From positions 434,001-498,000 of the forward strand of contig JAWKZW010000001.1 of assembly GCA_041395725.1 (NCBI GenBank): 64,000 bases of DNA. The letters run 5' to 3'. This DNA comes from Gammaproteobacteria bacterium (GTDB taxonomy: Bacteria > Pseudomonadota > Gammaproteobacteria > Pseudomonadales > Pseudohongiellaceae). Both the position numbers and the translations under genes were made by a program. The first letter of the stretch is position 1. Each line of letters opens with the position of its first letter. The notes under the pieces were generated by a model, which worked only from the letters and a program-made list of their open reading frames with translations, was not told the origin of the DNA and made no database searches. Of the stretch, positions 25,023 through 35,589 are shown piece after piece.

Positions 25023-25099
25023 CATTAGCACCGTGCAAACAGGCCATCAACGAGCGAAGTCCGCTTTTTGTTTATCATTCTGCTAAATTTTCTGCTAAA
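25023..25099. promoter_or_regulatory. Divergent control region with TGCTAA half-sites
   Basis: Between the YdaS-like gene and the repressor gene TTAGCA (25025-25030) and two direct copies of TCTGCTAAA (25079-25087 and 25091-25099, 12 bp apart) share the core TGCTAA. The second pair ends ten nt before the repressor ATG. The same core recurs downstream of the repressor, before the excisionase-like gene. This is what one expects of operators for the CI-type protein. Confidence 0.6.
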
Positions 25100-25108
25100 G
25101 TGTTTCGC

Positions 25109-25786
25109 ATGACGCTAAAACTTAACCAGGTTCGGCTCAGCAACCTTGAGATTCTGATTAGCGAGGCTGGGTCAGCTGCCAAGCTGGCTCGCGCAGCCGG
25201 AACTAATAGCTCCTACTTGAGCCAGGTGCGGAACCAACTGCCTACCAAGAAGGGCACGCCTCGTTCGATTGGAGACGAACTGGCTGAAAAGCTGGAAAAG
25301 GCCATGAAGAAACCCCAGGGATGGATGGATACACCACATACGGAGAAGTCGGGGCAGGCTGAGGAGCACAACGCCCATGCAGGTCCGGATTTACGAGGCC
25401 TTCACCCGCTGATCTCCTGGGTGCAGGCCGGTAAGTGGTACGAGATCTCTGAAAGTTTCGCACCTGCTTACGGCTCGGAACTCTTACCCTGCCCTGTGAA
25501 GTGCAGCCCGGATTCCTACGTGCTCAGGGTTCGCGGGAGCAGCATGGAACCGAAATTCCATGAAGGCGACCTGATTTTTGTCGACCCCAGTGTCACACCG
25601 GATCACGGCAAATTTGTGGTCGTGCGCCTCGAACAATCCAACGAAGCAACGTTTAAGCAGCTCATCATCGAGGAAGGTAAGCAGTACCTGAAAGCGCTCA
25701 ATCCTGACTGGCCGAACCGGATCATCGAGGTGGATGAAGAAGCGACGATTTGCGGCGTCATCGTGTTCAAGGGCGAAGTGGTGTGA
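25109..25786 (+). CDS. LexA/CI-type self-cleaving repressor (S24 family)
   Basis: 225 residues from ATG 25109. HTH region about 12-66 (LEILISEAGSAAKLARAAG, SSYLSQVRNQ), linker, then a LexA-like peptidase domain: cleavage bond A107-G108 in SWVQAGKW, nucleophile S145 in RGSSMEP, general base K183 in ATFKQL. DNA damage should trigger RecA-stimulated self-cleavage and lift repression, as for SXT SetR and prophage CI. It is bracketed by TGCTAA operator words and by the divergent replication operon on one side and the xis-int genes on the other. In-frame sequence far upstream is not coding. GTG at 25100 is a possible alternative start. Confidence 0.92.
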   Translation: MTLKLNQVRLSNLEILISEAGSAAKLARAAGTNSSYLSQVRNQLPTKKGTPRSIGDELAEKLEKAMKKPQGWMDTPHTEKSGQAEEHNAHAGPDLRGLHPLISWVQAGKWYEISESFAPAYGSELLPCPVKCSPDSYVLRVRGSSMEPKFHEGDLIFVDPSVTPDHGKFVVVRLEQSNEATFKQLIIEEGKQYLKALNPDWPNRIIEVDEEATICGVIVFKGEVV

Positions 25787-25851
25787 ACTGATACGACCCG
25801 CTATTTAGCTGCCTGATAAAAAGATAGCCAGCCTTTTCCCTTGAAGTTATA

Positions 25852-25914
25852 ATTAGCTCAGTGCTAATGTTTTGATCATCCAGACCAGGCTGGCCAAAGC
25901 TTCACCATTAGCAC
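25852..25914. promoter_or_regulatory. Operator cluster upstream of the excisionase-integrase genes
   Basis: ATTAGC-TCAGT-GCTAAT (25852-25868) is a perfect 6-bp inverted repeat. GTGCTAATG (25861-25869) and CATTAGCAC (25906-25914) are exact inverted copies of each other, and CATTAGCAC is also found at 25023-25031. A further palindrome, GGTCGT-AA-ACGACC, lies at 25933-25946 just before the excisionase-like gene. Together they suggest repression of xis-int by the adjacent CI-type protein. Confidence 0.6.
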
Positions 25915-25961
25915 AACGGGAAGATGGCCCCGGGTCGTAAACGACCATAGGGACCCGAATC

Positions 25962-26153
25962 ATGAAATGGGTAAAGCTACCCAAATATTGCGAATTGAGC
26001 GGTGACACCGCCAATGCGGTTCATGCCCGCCGCAAAAAAGGGCTCTGGTTGGATGGCGTTCATTGTCAGGTGAGGAATCACACGTTGTGGATCAATGTCG
26101 AGGCAGTTGAGAAATGGGTAGAGAACGGTCTGTTAAGCTCGCGCAAGGCGTAA
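25962..26153 (+). CDS. xis: Excisionase-like small DNA-binding protein
   Basis: 63 residues: MKWVKLPKYCELSGDTANAVHARRKKGLWLDGVH then LWINVEAVEKWVENG. This is the winged-helix excisionase pattern (LP-x-Y/F-xx-LTG, recognition helix, W-L-x-G, I-N-x-A-W). AGGGA lies 9 nt before the ATG. The gene overlaps the integrase frame by 40 nt. Excisionases bend DNA at att sites and push the integrase toward excision. The symbol is by function, not by match to a named gene. Confidence 0.78.
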   Translation: MKWVKLPKYCELSGDTANAVHARRKKGLWLDGVHCQVRNHTLWINVEAVEKWVENGLLSSRKA

Positions 26154-27382
26154 GGGTACGCACCTACGCCAGTGGCACGCAGACTATCGAGATACAATTC
26201 CAGTATCGCGGTGTGCAATGCAAGGAAACCCTGTCCTCACTGGACCCATCCAAGAAAAGCGATCAGCGCTACGCCATCAATTTGAAGGCCGAAGTCGAAG
26301 GCGCCATTGCCAGACAGACATTCAAATACGAGGAATACTTTCCGGAATCCAAGCGGGCCCGCCTCTTTGGTCATGCCTATTCCCAGATAACGATTCGAGA
26401 GTTGATCGAGGAGTGGCTAAAGGACATTGAGCGCACTCACCCGCACAGCACTTACCGGTGCTATCGGAAAAGTTGTAATGCCCACCTGCTCACCCAGTTT
26501 GGCGATATCCGTGCGCGCGATCTAACGCCGCAACATATTCGCGCCTGGATTCGGGAGCGAAGCGGGACCCTAAAAAGCATCCGCAATGATTTGACCCCGC
26601 TACGCGCGGTTCTGGATCGGGCGCTGAACGATGACATCATCGACCGCAATCCGCTGGACAAGATCAAGGTCAGCAAACTGGTAGATCGAAGCCAAGCCAA
26701 GACCGATTACGAAGTCGACCCATTTACGACCCGAGAAATCGACAAGGTGCTGCAGAGCGCCCTCACCTACGATCCGCGCATTCGGAATCTGCTCAAGTTT
26801 GCGTTCTTCACCGGCCTGAGAACGTCAGAGTTGTTTGGCCTGCAATGGGGTGATGTCGACTGGGATCAACGTGAAGTGCATATTCAACGAGCGGTGGTCG
26901 AGCGCAAATTAAAGGAAACCAAGACGCGAACCAGCAACCGGAAGGTTCTTCTGCTCCCCTCCGCTTATGAGGCGCTGAAGCACCAGAAACAATTCAGCTT
27001 TGTCGGCAGCGATTACATCTTTGTCCGACCGGACGACAAAGGTCCGTTCATTGATTATGAACATTTGGAACGACCCTGGAAGCACGTACTGAAAACGGCC
27101 AAGGTCCGCTACCGCAATCCGTACCAGACTCGCCACACCTACGCGAGCCAGCTACTGTCGGGCGGCGAAAATCCATTGTTCGTCGCGCAGCAGATGGGGC
27201 ACAAGACTACCGAGATGATCATGCGCCACTATGGGCGCTGGGTGGAGCAGGGAGATCAGCGGCAGAGGCATATATTTATCTCTGATTTTGGCCAGGTGAA
27301 CGAAAAGCATCCAACCTATGGGTCCAAAGCGATGCTACGCGGCGATTTGCGAACTTCCAGTACGCAAGCATCCACTCTATAA
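26114..27382 (+). CDS. int: Tyrosine integrase of the element
   Basis: 422 residues. N-terminal arm-binding domain (VRTYASGTQTIEIQFQYRG, DUF3596 type), core-binding SAM-like domain about 85-175 (ITIRELIEEWLKDIERTHPHST), catalytic domain from about 205: R236 (TGLRTSEL), R340 (YQTRHTYAS, with Tyr at the usual first His), H363 (MGHKTTE), nucleophile Y373 (RHYGRW). It should recombine attP with a tRNA 3' end. Its start overlaps xis, implying joint expression. The probable attP lies 9.5 kb downstream, with the Rhs toxin cargo between, a wide separation for an integrase and its site. Confidence 0.92.
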   Translation: MGRERSVKLAQGVRVRTYASGTQTIEIQFQYRGVQCKETLSSLDPSKKSDQRYAINLKAEVEGAIARQTFKYEEYFPESKRARLFGHAYSQITIRELIEEWLKDIERTHPHSTYRCYRKSCNAHLLTQFGDIRARDLTPQHIRAWIRERSGTLKSIRNDLTPLRAVLDRALNDDIIDRNPLDKIKVSKLVDRSQAKTDYEVDPFTTREIDKVLQSALTYDPRIRNLLKFAFFTGLRTSELFGLQWGDVDWDQREVHIQRAVVERKLKETKTRTSNRKVLLLPSAYEALKHQKQFSFVGSDYIFVRPDDKGPFIDYEHLERPWKHVLKTAKVRYRNPYQTRHTYASQLLSGGENPLFVAQQMGHKTTEMIMRHYGRWVEQGDQRQRHIFISDFGQVNEKHPTYGSKAMLRGDLRTSSTQASTL

Positions 27383-27528
27383 TGCTACTTGCCCCCGCTG
27401 TTTGGAGGGTGATTCTAGCCAAATTGTCAAATAGAGCTACTGTGGCAAATTGAATGACGTAGTTTCTTCGCATCCTTTCTCAAGGAACTACCCACTTCAA
27501 TAATAACTGTGGATGCTTTGGTGAAAGG

Positions 27529-30500
27529 ATGATCACACGCCGGTATTGGGGAATTCGCTACTTTCTTCTGCTTCTTGCCACTGCACTGGCAATGGAGTCC
27601 GCATACTCATCCAATTCAGAAAACGTTGCTGTCGGGCAAATTGATGCTGTTTTTGATGTTTCTTCTCAAGGCAGTGCGACATATAGCATCCCCATAATTA
27701 CCCCTCCTGGAACAGCAGGCCTCACACCATCAATCAGTCTCACATACAACTCACAATCCCCATCTAGTTCTGTTGGTATAGGGTGGACCGTAGAAGGGCT
27801 GCATGTCATCACGAGAGGTCCGAAAAATCTTGGACAAGACGGAAAAATTACCCGAGTCCAATTCACTGAAGATGACGCCTTTTACTTTAACGGACAGAGG
27901 CTCATCCCTACTGCAACTTCTCGCGACAATTCATACATTGAGTACCGTACTCTTATAGACGATGGATCTCGCATCAGAGGATTCAACTTTACGAATCAGG
28001 GTCCTTCTGAATTTGAGGTAAAAACTAAATCAGGACTGACAATTCTCCTGGGAAATTCGGCCGGTAGCCGTATAACTTTGGATGGGAAAGTTCTTGCTTG
28101 GGTCTGTGAAACAATCGAAGACACTCTAGGTAACTATATTCAATTCAGTTACCTACAAAATAATAATGGCGACTATAACATTGATCAGATCACATATACG
28201 GGGAATAGGAGTCAGGATATATCTCCATATGCTGCCATTGAGTTCACATATTCTGAAAACCCACATCCAATTGAAAGCTATTTCGTGGGCTATAAGATTG
28301 TTAGAAGCAAGGTGCTTGAAAGAATTGAAACACGTTTTAACGATCAACCAATGTTCGAGTATAGGCTCGAACATTCTCGCGCTACTGGATCAGATAGCTT
28401 CAAACTTGACAGTGTTACCCAATATGGCGCAGACGGTAAATCTTACAGACCGACCAAGTTTACATACTCGGAAACCAAACCGGAGTGGAAAACCCCTACC
28501 GAGTGGCAAAATTCATTACCATCACTGTCGCACTCAAATGTGTTAGCTGACAGCACAAAGCTAGTCGATTTGAATGGCGATGGGTTGTCTGATTTTATGT
28601 ATGCATCGGCTATCGGAGGTGATTTAGAAAGCTTTGCAGTCCTTGCCACCGACGGTGGATGGTCAAATCCTAGTGACGCCACGCATCAGGAAGAAGCTCA
28701 ACCGTTTGCATCACCTATTCCATTTTCAAATGAATCCGGGCCTAGAAATGGCATTTTGTTTGTAGATATTAACGGCGACGGCAAGAATGACCTCCTCGAG
28801 TATTCGAGATTTTCCAACGGAACAGAAGAACAACACGCATTTCTCCACGATCCAAGTGGCTGGAAGAGCGAGAGTGGATTAGTACCTCCGATACCTACCG
28901 CAAATAACGGGTCGTCAGAGCCAGGCTTGATACTGCTTGATGCTGATGGGAACGGTAATAAAGAGCTGATATATAGCAATGGAATTGAATCATCTGGTTA
29001 CAAACAGAAAAATAATCACTGGGATGAAGAGCCGGATCTCGCCCCACCTCGACGGTTCGCCTTCAATGAATATGGGCAATTAAATGGGACGTACTCTTTG
29101 GATGTCGATTGCGACGGTTCTGACGATCTTGTTTACCATAGACTAGATCAAGACGGAAACACTGAATCAGTCGCCTACAATTACAGTGAAAGGACTGGTT
29201 GGGAGGAATTTAGTGATCAGTCATTCATATTTCCCTTTGCACCAATACCAGGTCCTAAGGCATTAGCACTCGTCGATATCAACCAAGATGGATGTAAAGA
29301 CCTGCTACTCAGTTACCGTCACGAAAATACTGAGGTTCGCGGCGTATGGCTGGCTTCAAAATCAGGCTGGACGAAATCAGAGAAACATACTCCTCCGTTC
29401 ATTCTATACGTGAGTGAGATGGGCAAAGCTCTCTACAGTGGAGTTCAATTTGTTCATCTGAATGACGACGGTCTCCTGGATGTGGTCGCCAACAGCAACG
29501 GTACCAATCAAGCTGAGTTCAAATTTGCCTTTTTGAATACACTCGATGGTTGGAGTTCAGCAGAACTATATATTCCCCCACAACCTATCTACAATCCTGA
29601 GACTGAATCTAATGCCGCTAAATTTGCTGATCTTAATGGAGACAAGTTGTCCGATGTTGTTTACCTGAGTAATCCAGAAATTGGGCCAAATACATTGATT
29701 AATGTTGGTAACGGCTGGTCGACGCCGTCTACTGACTACACACCGCCGGTAGAAATCGCAAAATCAAAAGAAGGCGACAAGGGGGTGAGGTTCGTCGACC
29801 TGAATGGAGACGGACTAATTGATATCGTGCTTCATAAAGAAGGTGCGGGCGAATCTTCTTCCTTCATTAATTCTGGCCAAAAATGGGAGCCCAACAAACG
29901 CTATGCCCCACCTAAAGCGATATCAAATGACAAAGGTGATGATCTAGGAGCTAGACTGATCGATGTTAACAGCGACGGCCTCGCTGATTATGTATATGCA
30001 AAACGTGGTGATACTGCTGAGGTTTATCTCAATTCAGGAGATGTCGATACTGGTTGGTTAGAAAAAAGCTCCCAATGGCCTGCTGATATAGCATTTGTTG
30101 ACAGCACGTCAGGTGATCTCGGGGCTGTTGTCATAGACCTTAATGGCGATGGTAGAAATGACATCATAGCTTCGCATAGGGATGGAACTCTCAATAACCA
30201 AGTGTTCAGAAGAGCCTATCTCAACATGGGTGACCATTGGCAAGAAGCGCCAGAGTTTCAACCCTGCTATTTTGAGAATGCGCATGAAGAGTACGACTAT
30301 CCGGTAAAGTTTTGCGTCGACTTCTCATCGAAAGACGAGGCAAGAAGAGGTAGCTTTGGCTCTGATGTGTATACAACCGAGAGATATCGATGGTTAAATA
30401 CGCAGATTACTGATCTTAATGGTGATAGATTACCTGACCTACTATTTAGTTACGAACTGTCCTTTACTTCCCCTTCACAGCAACCGATAAGTTGCCAGAA

Positions 30501-33500
30501 AAACGATGATGTATGTCTGGCGCAAAGAAAGAATGAAATCTATAAAAATAAATATGCCGGAGCGCTAATAAATACGGGCAGTGGGTGGAACTACGCTCCA
30601 GATTTCATCCCCAAACACCGCCTAGACCACCCTATACGGCCAAACAATCCATCTCACCCACTCCCAGTCACCCAGACCAATCTATTCAACGACATCAATG
30701 GGGATGGGCTTATCGATCACATACATATCAATCACAATGATGGAACCTCGTCATCTTCGATACATTTAAATACCGGAAATGGCTGGACAGAAAATGTGCC
30801 CACGTGGCAACTACCGGCTAACGTAGTAGCCAAAAAGCCCAATAATCCCGGCTTCGCATTTATAGATCTAAACGGTGACTCACTCGTCGACATTCTGTAT
30901 AGCAGGAAAACGGCTAAAGATGGTAATGCTGAGTCTGGTGTGCACTTCAACCTTGGCGGGCGTTGGAGTCCTGTGGCGAGTTCGGGTCCGAGCCTCATTC
31001 TTAACGATTACATTAACGGCGATCCAGGCACAAGAATCCTGGATGTGAATGGAGATGGTCTACCGGACTTGATTCAAAGCTTTACTGATGCTGAAAACAA
31101 AACACAAAAGCACGTTCTTTTAAATAGAAGTGCAGATTCAAAAACCGGAGGTAGATCCGATATTCTTACGAGAATAGACGAGGGCATGGGCCAAATAATC
31201 AATATTCGCTATCGTTCTCAATCGGAAAATGCTGGCTGGCGAGATAACGGGATTGATCGCTTTTACAGTAGAGGGGGTCCGGTAAGATATCCCTTAGTTA
31301 ATGTCTCCATGCCTCTTCACGGCGTTGATAGTGTAAAAATAGAGGAGAGAAATAATACTCTCAAAGACCCGTTCGGTTATAGAACCACGTCGAATTTCAA
31401 GTACAGCTATTCTGGTTATCGAATAGATATGATCACTGGCGAATCCAGAGGCTATCAATCACGAATTAGCTTGAACAATTCACCGCTAAAGACTACCAAA
31501 ACTGAAGCCAATTTTTATCAGGACTTCGGCCGGTCTGGACTTACTTCTAAAGAACAACATTCAATCAAGCGTGACGACCAATTTAGATTATTAAGAACCA
31601 TCGTGAATGATTGGACGAAGTATCCACTTCATGGTATGAGCAATAGTACTGGCACTTCGCACAATTATTGGGTTACTCATTTAACAAGCTCAGCCACACA
31701 CACTTATGACATCAACCACGACAAACCACTGTCTATTCAAAACGAGGAGTATCACTATAGTGGAAAGGACGGCTTCCAGAACGTAGTTAAAACCGTCATC
31801 AGCAGGAGCGACGGAGCCAAAACAACCACGACTAGTGATTACGAAGACGATAACGACAAATGGATTAAAGGTCGTGTCTCGAGAACCACTGTCGAAATAG
31901 AGCATTCTGATCCGAACAAACAATCTCAATCCAGAACCGCTAAATTTAGTTATTCAGCAGAAACAGGCTTACTGGAACAGGAGATCAGCCTTTCAGGCAG
32001 CCAGTTCAGTATTTCCACTTACCATATCCACGATAAGTTTGGGAACACGATACAAACGATCACTTGTCCCACTGCAACTGCAGGTGATCGGGATACCATC
32101 ACAACCATTGACCCCGAAAGGGCCATCTCATGCGGAACTAACAGAGAGCTAAATAACGGTGAGCCTCTGAAACCCAGAGTACGTTTTTTTGAATACGATG
32201 CACTAGGTCGGATAGTTAGGGCGGACTACAACGCTCTACATCATCGAACTGCTGTGATTGCATCAAACGAGATTTTTGGCATTCCTACTGCAATTGAAGA
32301 TGCTAACGGCGTAACCACAAAGTCTAATTTCGACTCTCTTGGCCAGTTGATCGAAACCGAATCCTCGACGAAAGTTAAAACGACATTTACCCGGTCCTTC
32401 CTGCCGCCCAATGAACGCGGTGCTACTTACGCGGTTGAAACACATGTATACGGCTTGCCACCCAGTAGTATATGGCTAGATAGCAAGGGTAGGGAGCTGC
32501 GCACGATAAGTGTTGGCGAGGACAATCAAAGGGTCGTTATCGATAACTACTACGATATTGAAGGCCGCCTTGTTGAAAAAACTCTTCCTCGATTCGAAGA
32601 TGATCCCGTTTACAGTAGTAAAACCAATTACGATCTACTTGGTAGGCCCGCAAGTATTATTGGGGCAAGTGGTCAAGTCGCGTGTTATTACTACGACCGA
32701 AATACAACCATACATATCGACTTTGCAAAGTCTACGGAAGTTAAAGGCAGTTCATCACATCTCAGAAATTTCTGTGAGATGGCGAAGAACGACAAATCCA
32801 AAGGTCGTAGAACTATATCCATGTATGACCTTGACAATAATCTCCTATCTGTCACCGACGCCTTGGGCGGCATAGTTCACTACAAATATGATATAGCTGG
32901 CCGTGTCGTAGAAATTAATAACAATAATCGCAGTAAAATTGTCACTCGTTACGACTACGCAGGAAACAAATCCGAGCTAATAGACCCCGATATGGGACAT
33001 TGGTACTACAGATACAATGCCTACGCAGAACTGGTTTATCAAAAGGATGCGAAGGAGCAGGAAACATACATTCAATATGATCAAATTGGTCGATTACTAT
33101 ATAAGCGAACCAGCGATAGCTCTCTAGAAAATAAGTATGACGACAAACCCTACGCAACAGGAAAGCTAACCGCTGTTCTCAGCTCAGACGGACACCAGGA
33201 GCATTATCTCTACGATGAACACTCCCGCATAACCAGTGTTACAACACATATCCAAGAGGAGAAATTCGTTTCATCAACCACATATGACGCTCTGAATAGA
33301 GTCACGGAAATGCAATACCCAACAGGATTTGTCGTAAAAAACCATTTTGATGAATTAGGCATTTTTCGATGTGTATCAAAACCCTCATTAAGTAGCTGCG
33401 ATAATGAAGCTGTCGGATCTTTGTATTGGTCGGGTAAGTACAATGCTACCGGCCAGCTAGTTTCTGAGACGTTTGGAAACAATGTCACCACCAATAAACA

Positions 33501-35589
33501 GTACTTTGAAAATACTGGATTACTGGAGGCAATATCCACCCAAGACAAGAATAGAAATCCTATATTAGACGAAACATATTTATACGACTTGGGAGGCAAC
33601 CTTGAATCCAGGACTACTCGAAACCTCGCTCAAAAGCTAACTCTTAGCTACGAATATGATGCCTTAGATCGCCTGGTTAGTCAGCGAGAGAATGGGATTG
33701 AGAAGACTGCAGTTGAGTACGATTTGGTTGGAAACATTTTGAGCAAGTCAGGTGTTGGATCATATGCTTACGGCGATAAAGACGGGCCGGTTCATGGAGT
33801 TTCGTCAATCACGCGTGGCGTTGGTGAAGACGCAATAGTTTCTAAATATCGCTATGACGCCAACGGAAACCTTGTTAAAAGTGATCAAGCTTCTTTAAGT
33901 TACAACGCCTCTAATCAAGTGGTGTTAATTCAATCAAGTGGCAGCAAGTGGTCAAAATTCAAGTATTCCGCATCCGGGAGGAAGTATTTCCAGGATTACA
34001 GCGATATCTTACGAAGTGTCCAAACAACCTATGTGGGGAATTATGAAGAGGTTAAAGAGGTTATGGTCCCTCCATTCATGCCGACCTCGGAGAGACTACG
34101 GAAGCGGCATTTTATTGTTGGAGGCAGTGGGGTTGTTGGGGCTTATGAAGAGATAACCTGGTTCTTTCCAACTAGACACTTCCCCGAAATTTACAAGCAG
34201 ACCTTCATTGATTCGGGAGAACGCTCATCGATTGAGACTTCATCAATATCCTACTTCCACAACGATTATCTTGGCTCTCTCTCGGCAATAACAGATTCTA
34301 GTGGCCAACTTATTCAGAAGCTTCGATATGATCCCTGGGGGAAGCGGATCCAGGATAAAAAGCGCCAGTATCATACTTTCACCAATGGATTCACGGGCCA
34401 CGAGCAGCTCGACAATGTCGGGTTTATACATATGAATGGCCGTGTATATGACCCTGATATTGGCCGCTTCGTCAGTGCGGATCCATTTGTCCAGTTTCCA
34501 AGTTTTGGACAAAGTTTTAATCGTTACTCTTACGTTCTAAATAATCCCCTCAAATTTACCGATCCAACCGGATTCTGGTCTTTGGGACGGGCCATTGGTG
34601 GCGTCCTTCGAGGTGCGGCAGACATATTTGCGGGGGGCGTAAGGGCAATTGGTGACGCAGTATTTAGCGTTGTTGGTCCTCCGCTGGAAGAATTTGGCCG
34701 ATTCATGAACAAACATGGACGTACTCTAGTTGCCATTGCTGGAGGAATTATCGTAGGAGTTGCCACGGGAAATCCCTACGCCGGTGCCGCTGCATACGGC
34801 TTTCTATCCGGTGCAGCCAACGGCGCGAGTTTTGAAGAATCGTTGAAAATGGCGGCCATTAGTGCTGCCACTGCCTATATCATGGGAGGCGTGTCAGAGT
34901 ATGCCCAAACTAATTGGGGCGCAGGTGCAAGTTATGCAGCCCAGGGCGCTACAGGAGGAGCAATTTCTCATGCCACTGGTGGTAACTTCTCAAGGGGGTT
35001 TTGGAGTGCTGGTATAGCAGCTGCGTTTGCGCCTCCCCAAGCAAATAACGGCCAAATCAATTATGGCACGTTGGCAAAACGGGCAATCATTGGTGGAGCT
35101 GTATCTCGGATTAATAACGGCAAGTTTGAAAATGGAGCAGTTTCATCTAGCTTTGCTTATATTTTTGCAACCGTTTCGACAAAATCACCAAGTCAAGAGA
35201 TCGAAAAACCTAAAGAAGGTACGATTGATAATACTCCGAGGGGAGAAGTGAAATATGTTGGGCGACCACCTCAAACCGTTCCAGTAACCGGAGATACTGC
35301 AGAAGCATTGCAGTGCTTTGCAGATAAATGTTTACCCGGTGGAACGTTGTATGTAACAGGAGGGAAAGAGCAATTTTCGCCTGAAGGTAAACTCTATCAT
35401 TCCCAAAATAGCTTGCATTATCAAAACAAAGCGGTCGATATTTCAGGTTGGAGAAACCCTTCCTTGGACAATACAACTGTTAACACCTGTGCCATGGATT
35501 GTGGATTCACACATGGTCAGTGGGAAAAAAATCACTGGCATTTACAGAGAGGTGAAGGCAATGGTTCTAGACCGCTACCAATGCCATAA
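27529..35589 (+). CDS. Giant secreted SpvB / FG-GAP / Rhs polymorphic toxin with M15-type peptidase tip
   Basis: 2686 residues. Sec signal peptide (YFLLLLATALAMESAYS); SpvB-like domain to about 330 (GSATYSIPIITPPGTAGL, SVGIGWTVEGL); about 14 FG-GAP/VCBS calcium-loop repeats at about 345-1180 (DLNGDGLSD, DINGDGKND, DVNGDGLPD); Rhs/YD repeats about 1400-2240 (YDALGRIVRADYN, YDIAGRVVEIN); Rhs core with YDPWGKRIQD near 2266 and the cleavage-type DPTGFW near 2345; a glycine/alanine-rich linker to 2540; a C-terminal domain with SLHYQNKAVDIS (H2630, D2637) and HWHL (H2669, H2671), the zinc ligands of M15 D,D-/L,D-peptidases. The tip should cut peptidoglycan peptides. AT-rich versus the backbone. Function in interbacterial competition is inference from the architecture. 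Confidence 0.88.
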   Translation: MITRRYWGIRYFLLLLATALAMESAYSSNSENVAVGQIDAVFDVSSQGSATYSIPIITPPGTAGLTPSISLTYNSQSPSSSVGIGWTVEGLHVITRGPKNLGQDGKITRVQFTEDDAFYFNGQRLIPTATSRDNSYIEYRTLIDDGSRIRGFNFTNQGPSEFEVKTKSGLTILLGNSAGSRITLDGKVLAWVCETIEDTLGNYIQFSYLQNNNGDYNIDQITYTGNRSQDISPYAAIEFTYSENPHPIESYFVGYKIVRSKVLERIETRFNDQPMFEYRLEHSRATGSDSFKLDSVTQYGADGKSYRPTKFTYSETKPEWKTPTEWQNSLPSLSHSNVLADSTKLVDLNGDGLSDFMYASAIGGDLESFAVLATDGGWSNPSDATHQEEAQPFASPIPFSNESGPRNGILFVDINGDGKNDLLEYSRFSNGTEEQHAFLHDPSGWKSESGLVPPIPTANNGSSEPGLILLDADGNGNKELIYSNGIESSGYKQKNNHWDEEPDLAPPRRFAFNEYGQLNGTYSLDVDCDGSDDLVYHRLDQDGNTESVAYNYSERTGWEEFSDQSFIFPFAPIPGPKALALVDINQDGCKDLLLSYRHENTEVRGVWLASKSGWTKSEKHTPPFILYVSEMGKALYSGVQFVHLNDDGLLDVVANSNGTNQAEFKFAFLNTLDGWSSAELYIPPQPIYNPETESNAAKFADLNGDKLSDVVYLSNPEIGPNTLINVGNGWSTPSTDYTPPVEIAKSKEGDKGVRFVDLNGDGLIDIVLHKEGAGESSSFINSGQKWEPNKRYAPPKAISNDKGDDLGARLIDVNSDGLADYVYAKRGDTAEVYLNSGDVDTGWLEKSSQWPADIAFVDSTSGDLGAVVIDLNGDGRNDIIASHRDGTLNNQVFRRAYLNMGDHWQEAPEFQPCYFENAHEEYDYPVKFCVDFSSKDEARRGSFGSDVYTTERYRWLNTQITDLNGDRLPDLLFSYELSFTSPSQQPISCQKNDDVCLAQRKNEIYKNKYAGALINTGSGWNYAPDFIPKHRLDHPIRPNNPSHPLPVTQTNLFNDINGDGLIDHIHINHNDGTSSSSIHLNTGNGWTENVPTWQLPANVVAKKPNNPGFAFIDLNGDSLVDILYSRKTAKDGNAESGVHFNLGGRWSPVASSGPSLILNDYINGDPGTRILDVNGDGLPDLIQSFTDAENKTQKHVLLNRSADSKTGGRSDILTRIDEGMGQIINIRYRSQSENAGWRDNGIDRFYSRGGPVRYPLVNVSMPLHGVDSVKIEERNNTLKDPFGYRTTSNFKYSYSGYRIDMITGESRGYQSRISLNNSPLKTTKTEANFYQDFGRSGLTSKEQHSIKRDDQFRLLRTIVNDWTKYPLHGMSNSTGTSHNYWVTHLTSSATHTYDINHDKPLSIQNEEYHYSGKDGFQNVVKTVISRSDGAKTTTTSDYEDDNDKWIKGRVSRTTVEIEHSDPNKQSQSRTAKFSYSAETGLLEQEISLSGSQFSISTYHIHDKFGNTIQTITCPTATAGDRDTITTIDPERAISCGTNRELNNGEPLKPRVRFFEYDALGRIVRADYNALHHRTAVIASNEIFGIPTAIEDANGVTTKSNFDSLGQLIETESSTKVKTTFTRSFLPPNERGATYAVETHVYGLPPSSIWLDSKGRELRTISVGEDNQRVVIDNYYDIEGRLVEKTLPRFEDDPVYSSKTNYDLLGRPASIIGASGQVACYYYDRNTTIHIDFAKSTEVKGSSSHLRNFCEMAKNDKSKGRRTISMYDLDNNLLSVTDALGGIVHYKYDIAGRVVEINNNNRSKIVTRYDYAGNKSELIDPDMGHWYYRYNAYAELVYQKDAKEQETYIQYDQIGRLLYKRTSDSSLENKYDDKPYATGKLTAVLSSDGHQEHYLYDEHSRITSVTTHIQEEKFVSSTTYDALNRVTEMQYPTGFVVKNHFDELGIFRCVSKPSLSSCDNEAVGSLYWSGKYNATGQLVSETFGNNVTTNKQYFENTGLLEAISTQDKNRNPILDETYLYDLGGNLESRTTRNLAQKLTLSYEYDALDRLVSQRENGIEKTAVEYDLVGNILSKSGVGSYAYGDKDGPVHGVSSITRGVGEDAIVSKYRYDANGNLVKSDQASLSYNASNQVVLIQSSGSKWSKFKYSASGRKYFQDYSDILRSVQTTYVGNYEEVKEVMVPPFMPTSERLRKRHFIVGGSGVVGAYEEITWFFPTRHFPEIYKQTFIDSGERSSIETSSISYFHNDYLGSLSAITDSSGQLIQKLRYDPWGKRIQDKKRQYHTFTNGFTGHEQLDNVGFIHMNGRVYDPDIGRFVSADPFVQFPSFGQSFNRYSYVLNNPLKFTDPTGFWSLGRAIGGVLRGAADIFAGGVRAIGDAVFSVVGPPLEEFGRFMNKHGRTLVAIAGGIIVGVATGNPYAGAAAYGFLSGAANGASFEESLKMAAISAATAYIMGGVSEYAQTNWGAGASYAAQGATGGAISHATGGNFSRGFWSAGIAAAFAPPQANNGQINYGTLAKRAIIGGAVSRINNGKFENGAVSSSFAYIFATVSTKSPSQEIEKPKEGTIDNTPRGEVKYVGRPPQTVPVTGDTAEALQCFADKCLPGGTLYVTGGKEQFSPEGKLYHSQNSLHYQNKAVDISGWRNPSLDNTTVNTCAMDCGFTHGQWEKNHWHLQRGEGNGSRPLPMP

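Noticed and set aside
24413..25108. In-frame upstream extension of the repressor gene
   Set aside because: It runs antisense to parB and the YdaS-like gene and through the operators; the HTH domain begins right after ATG 25109.
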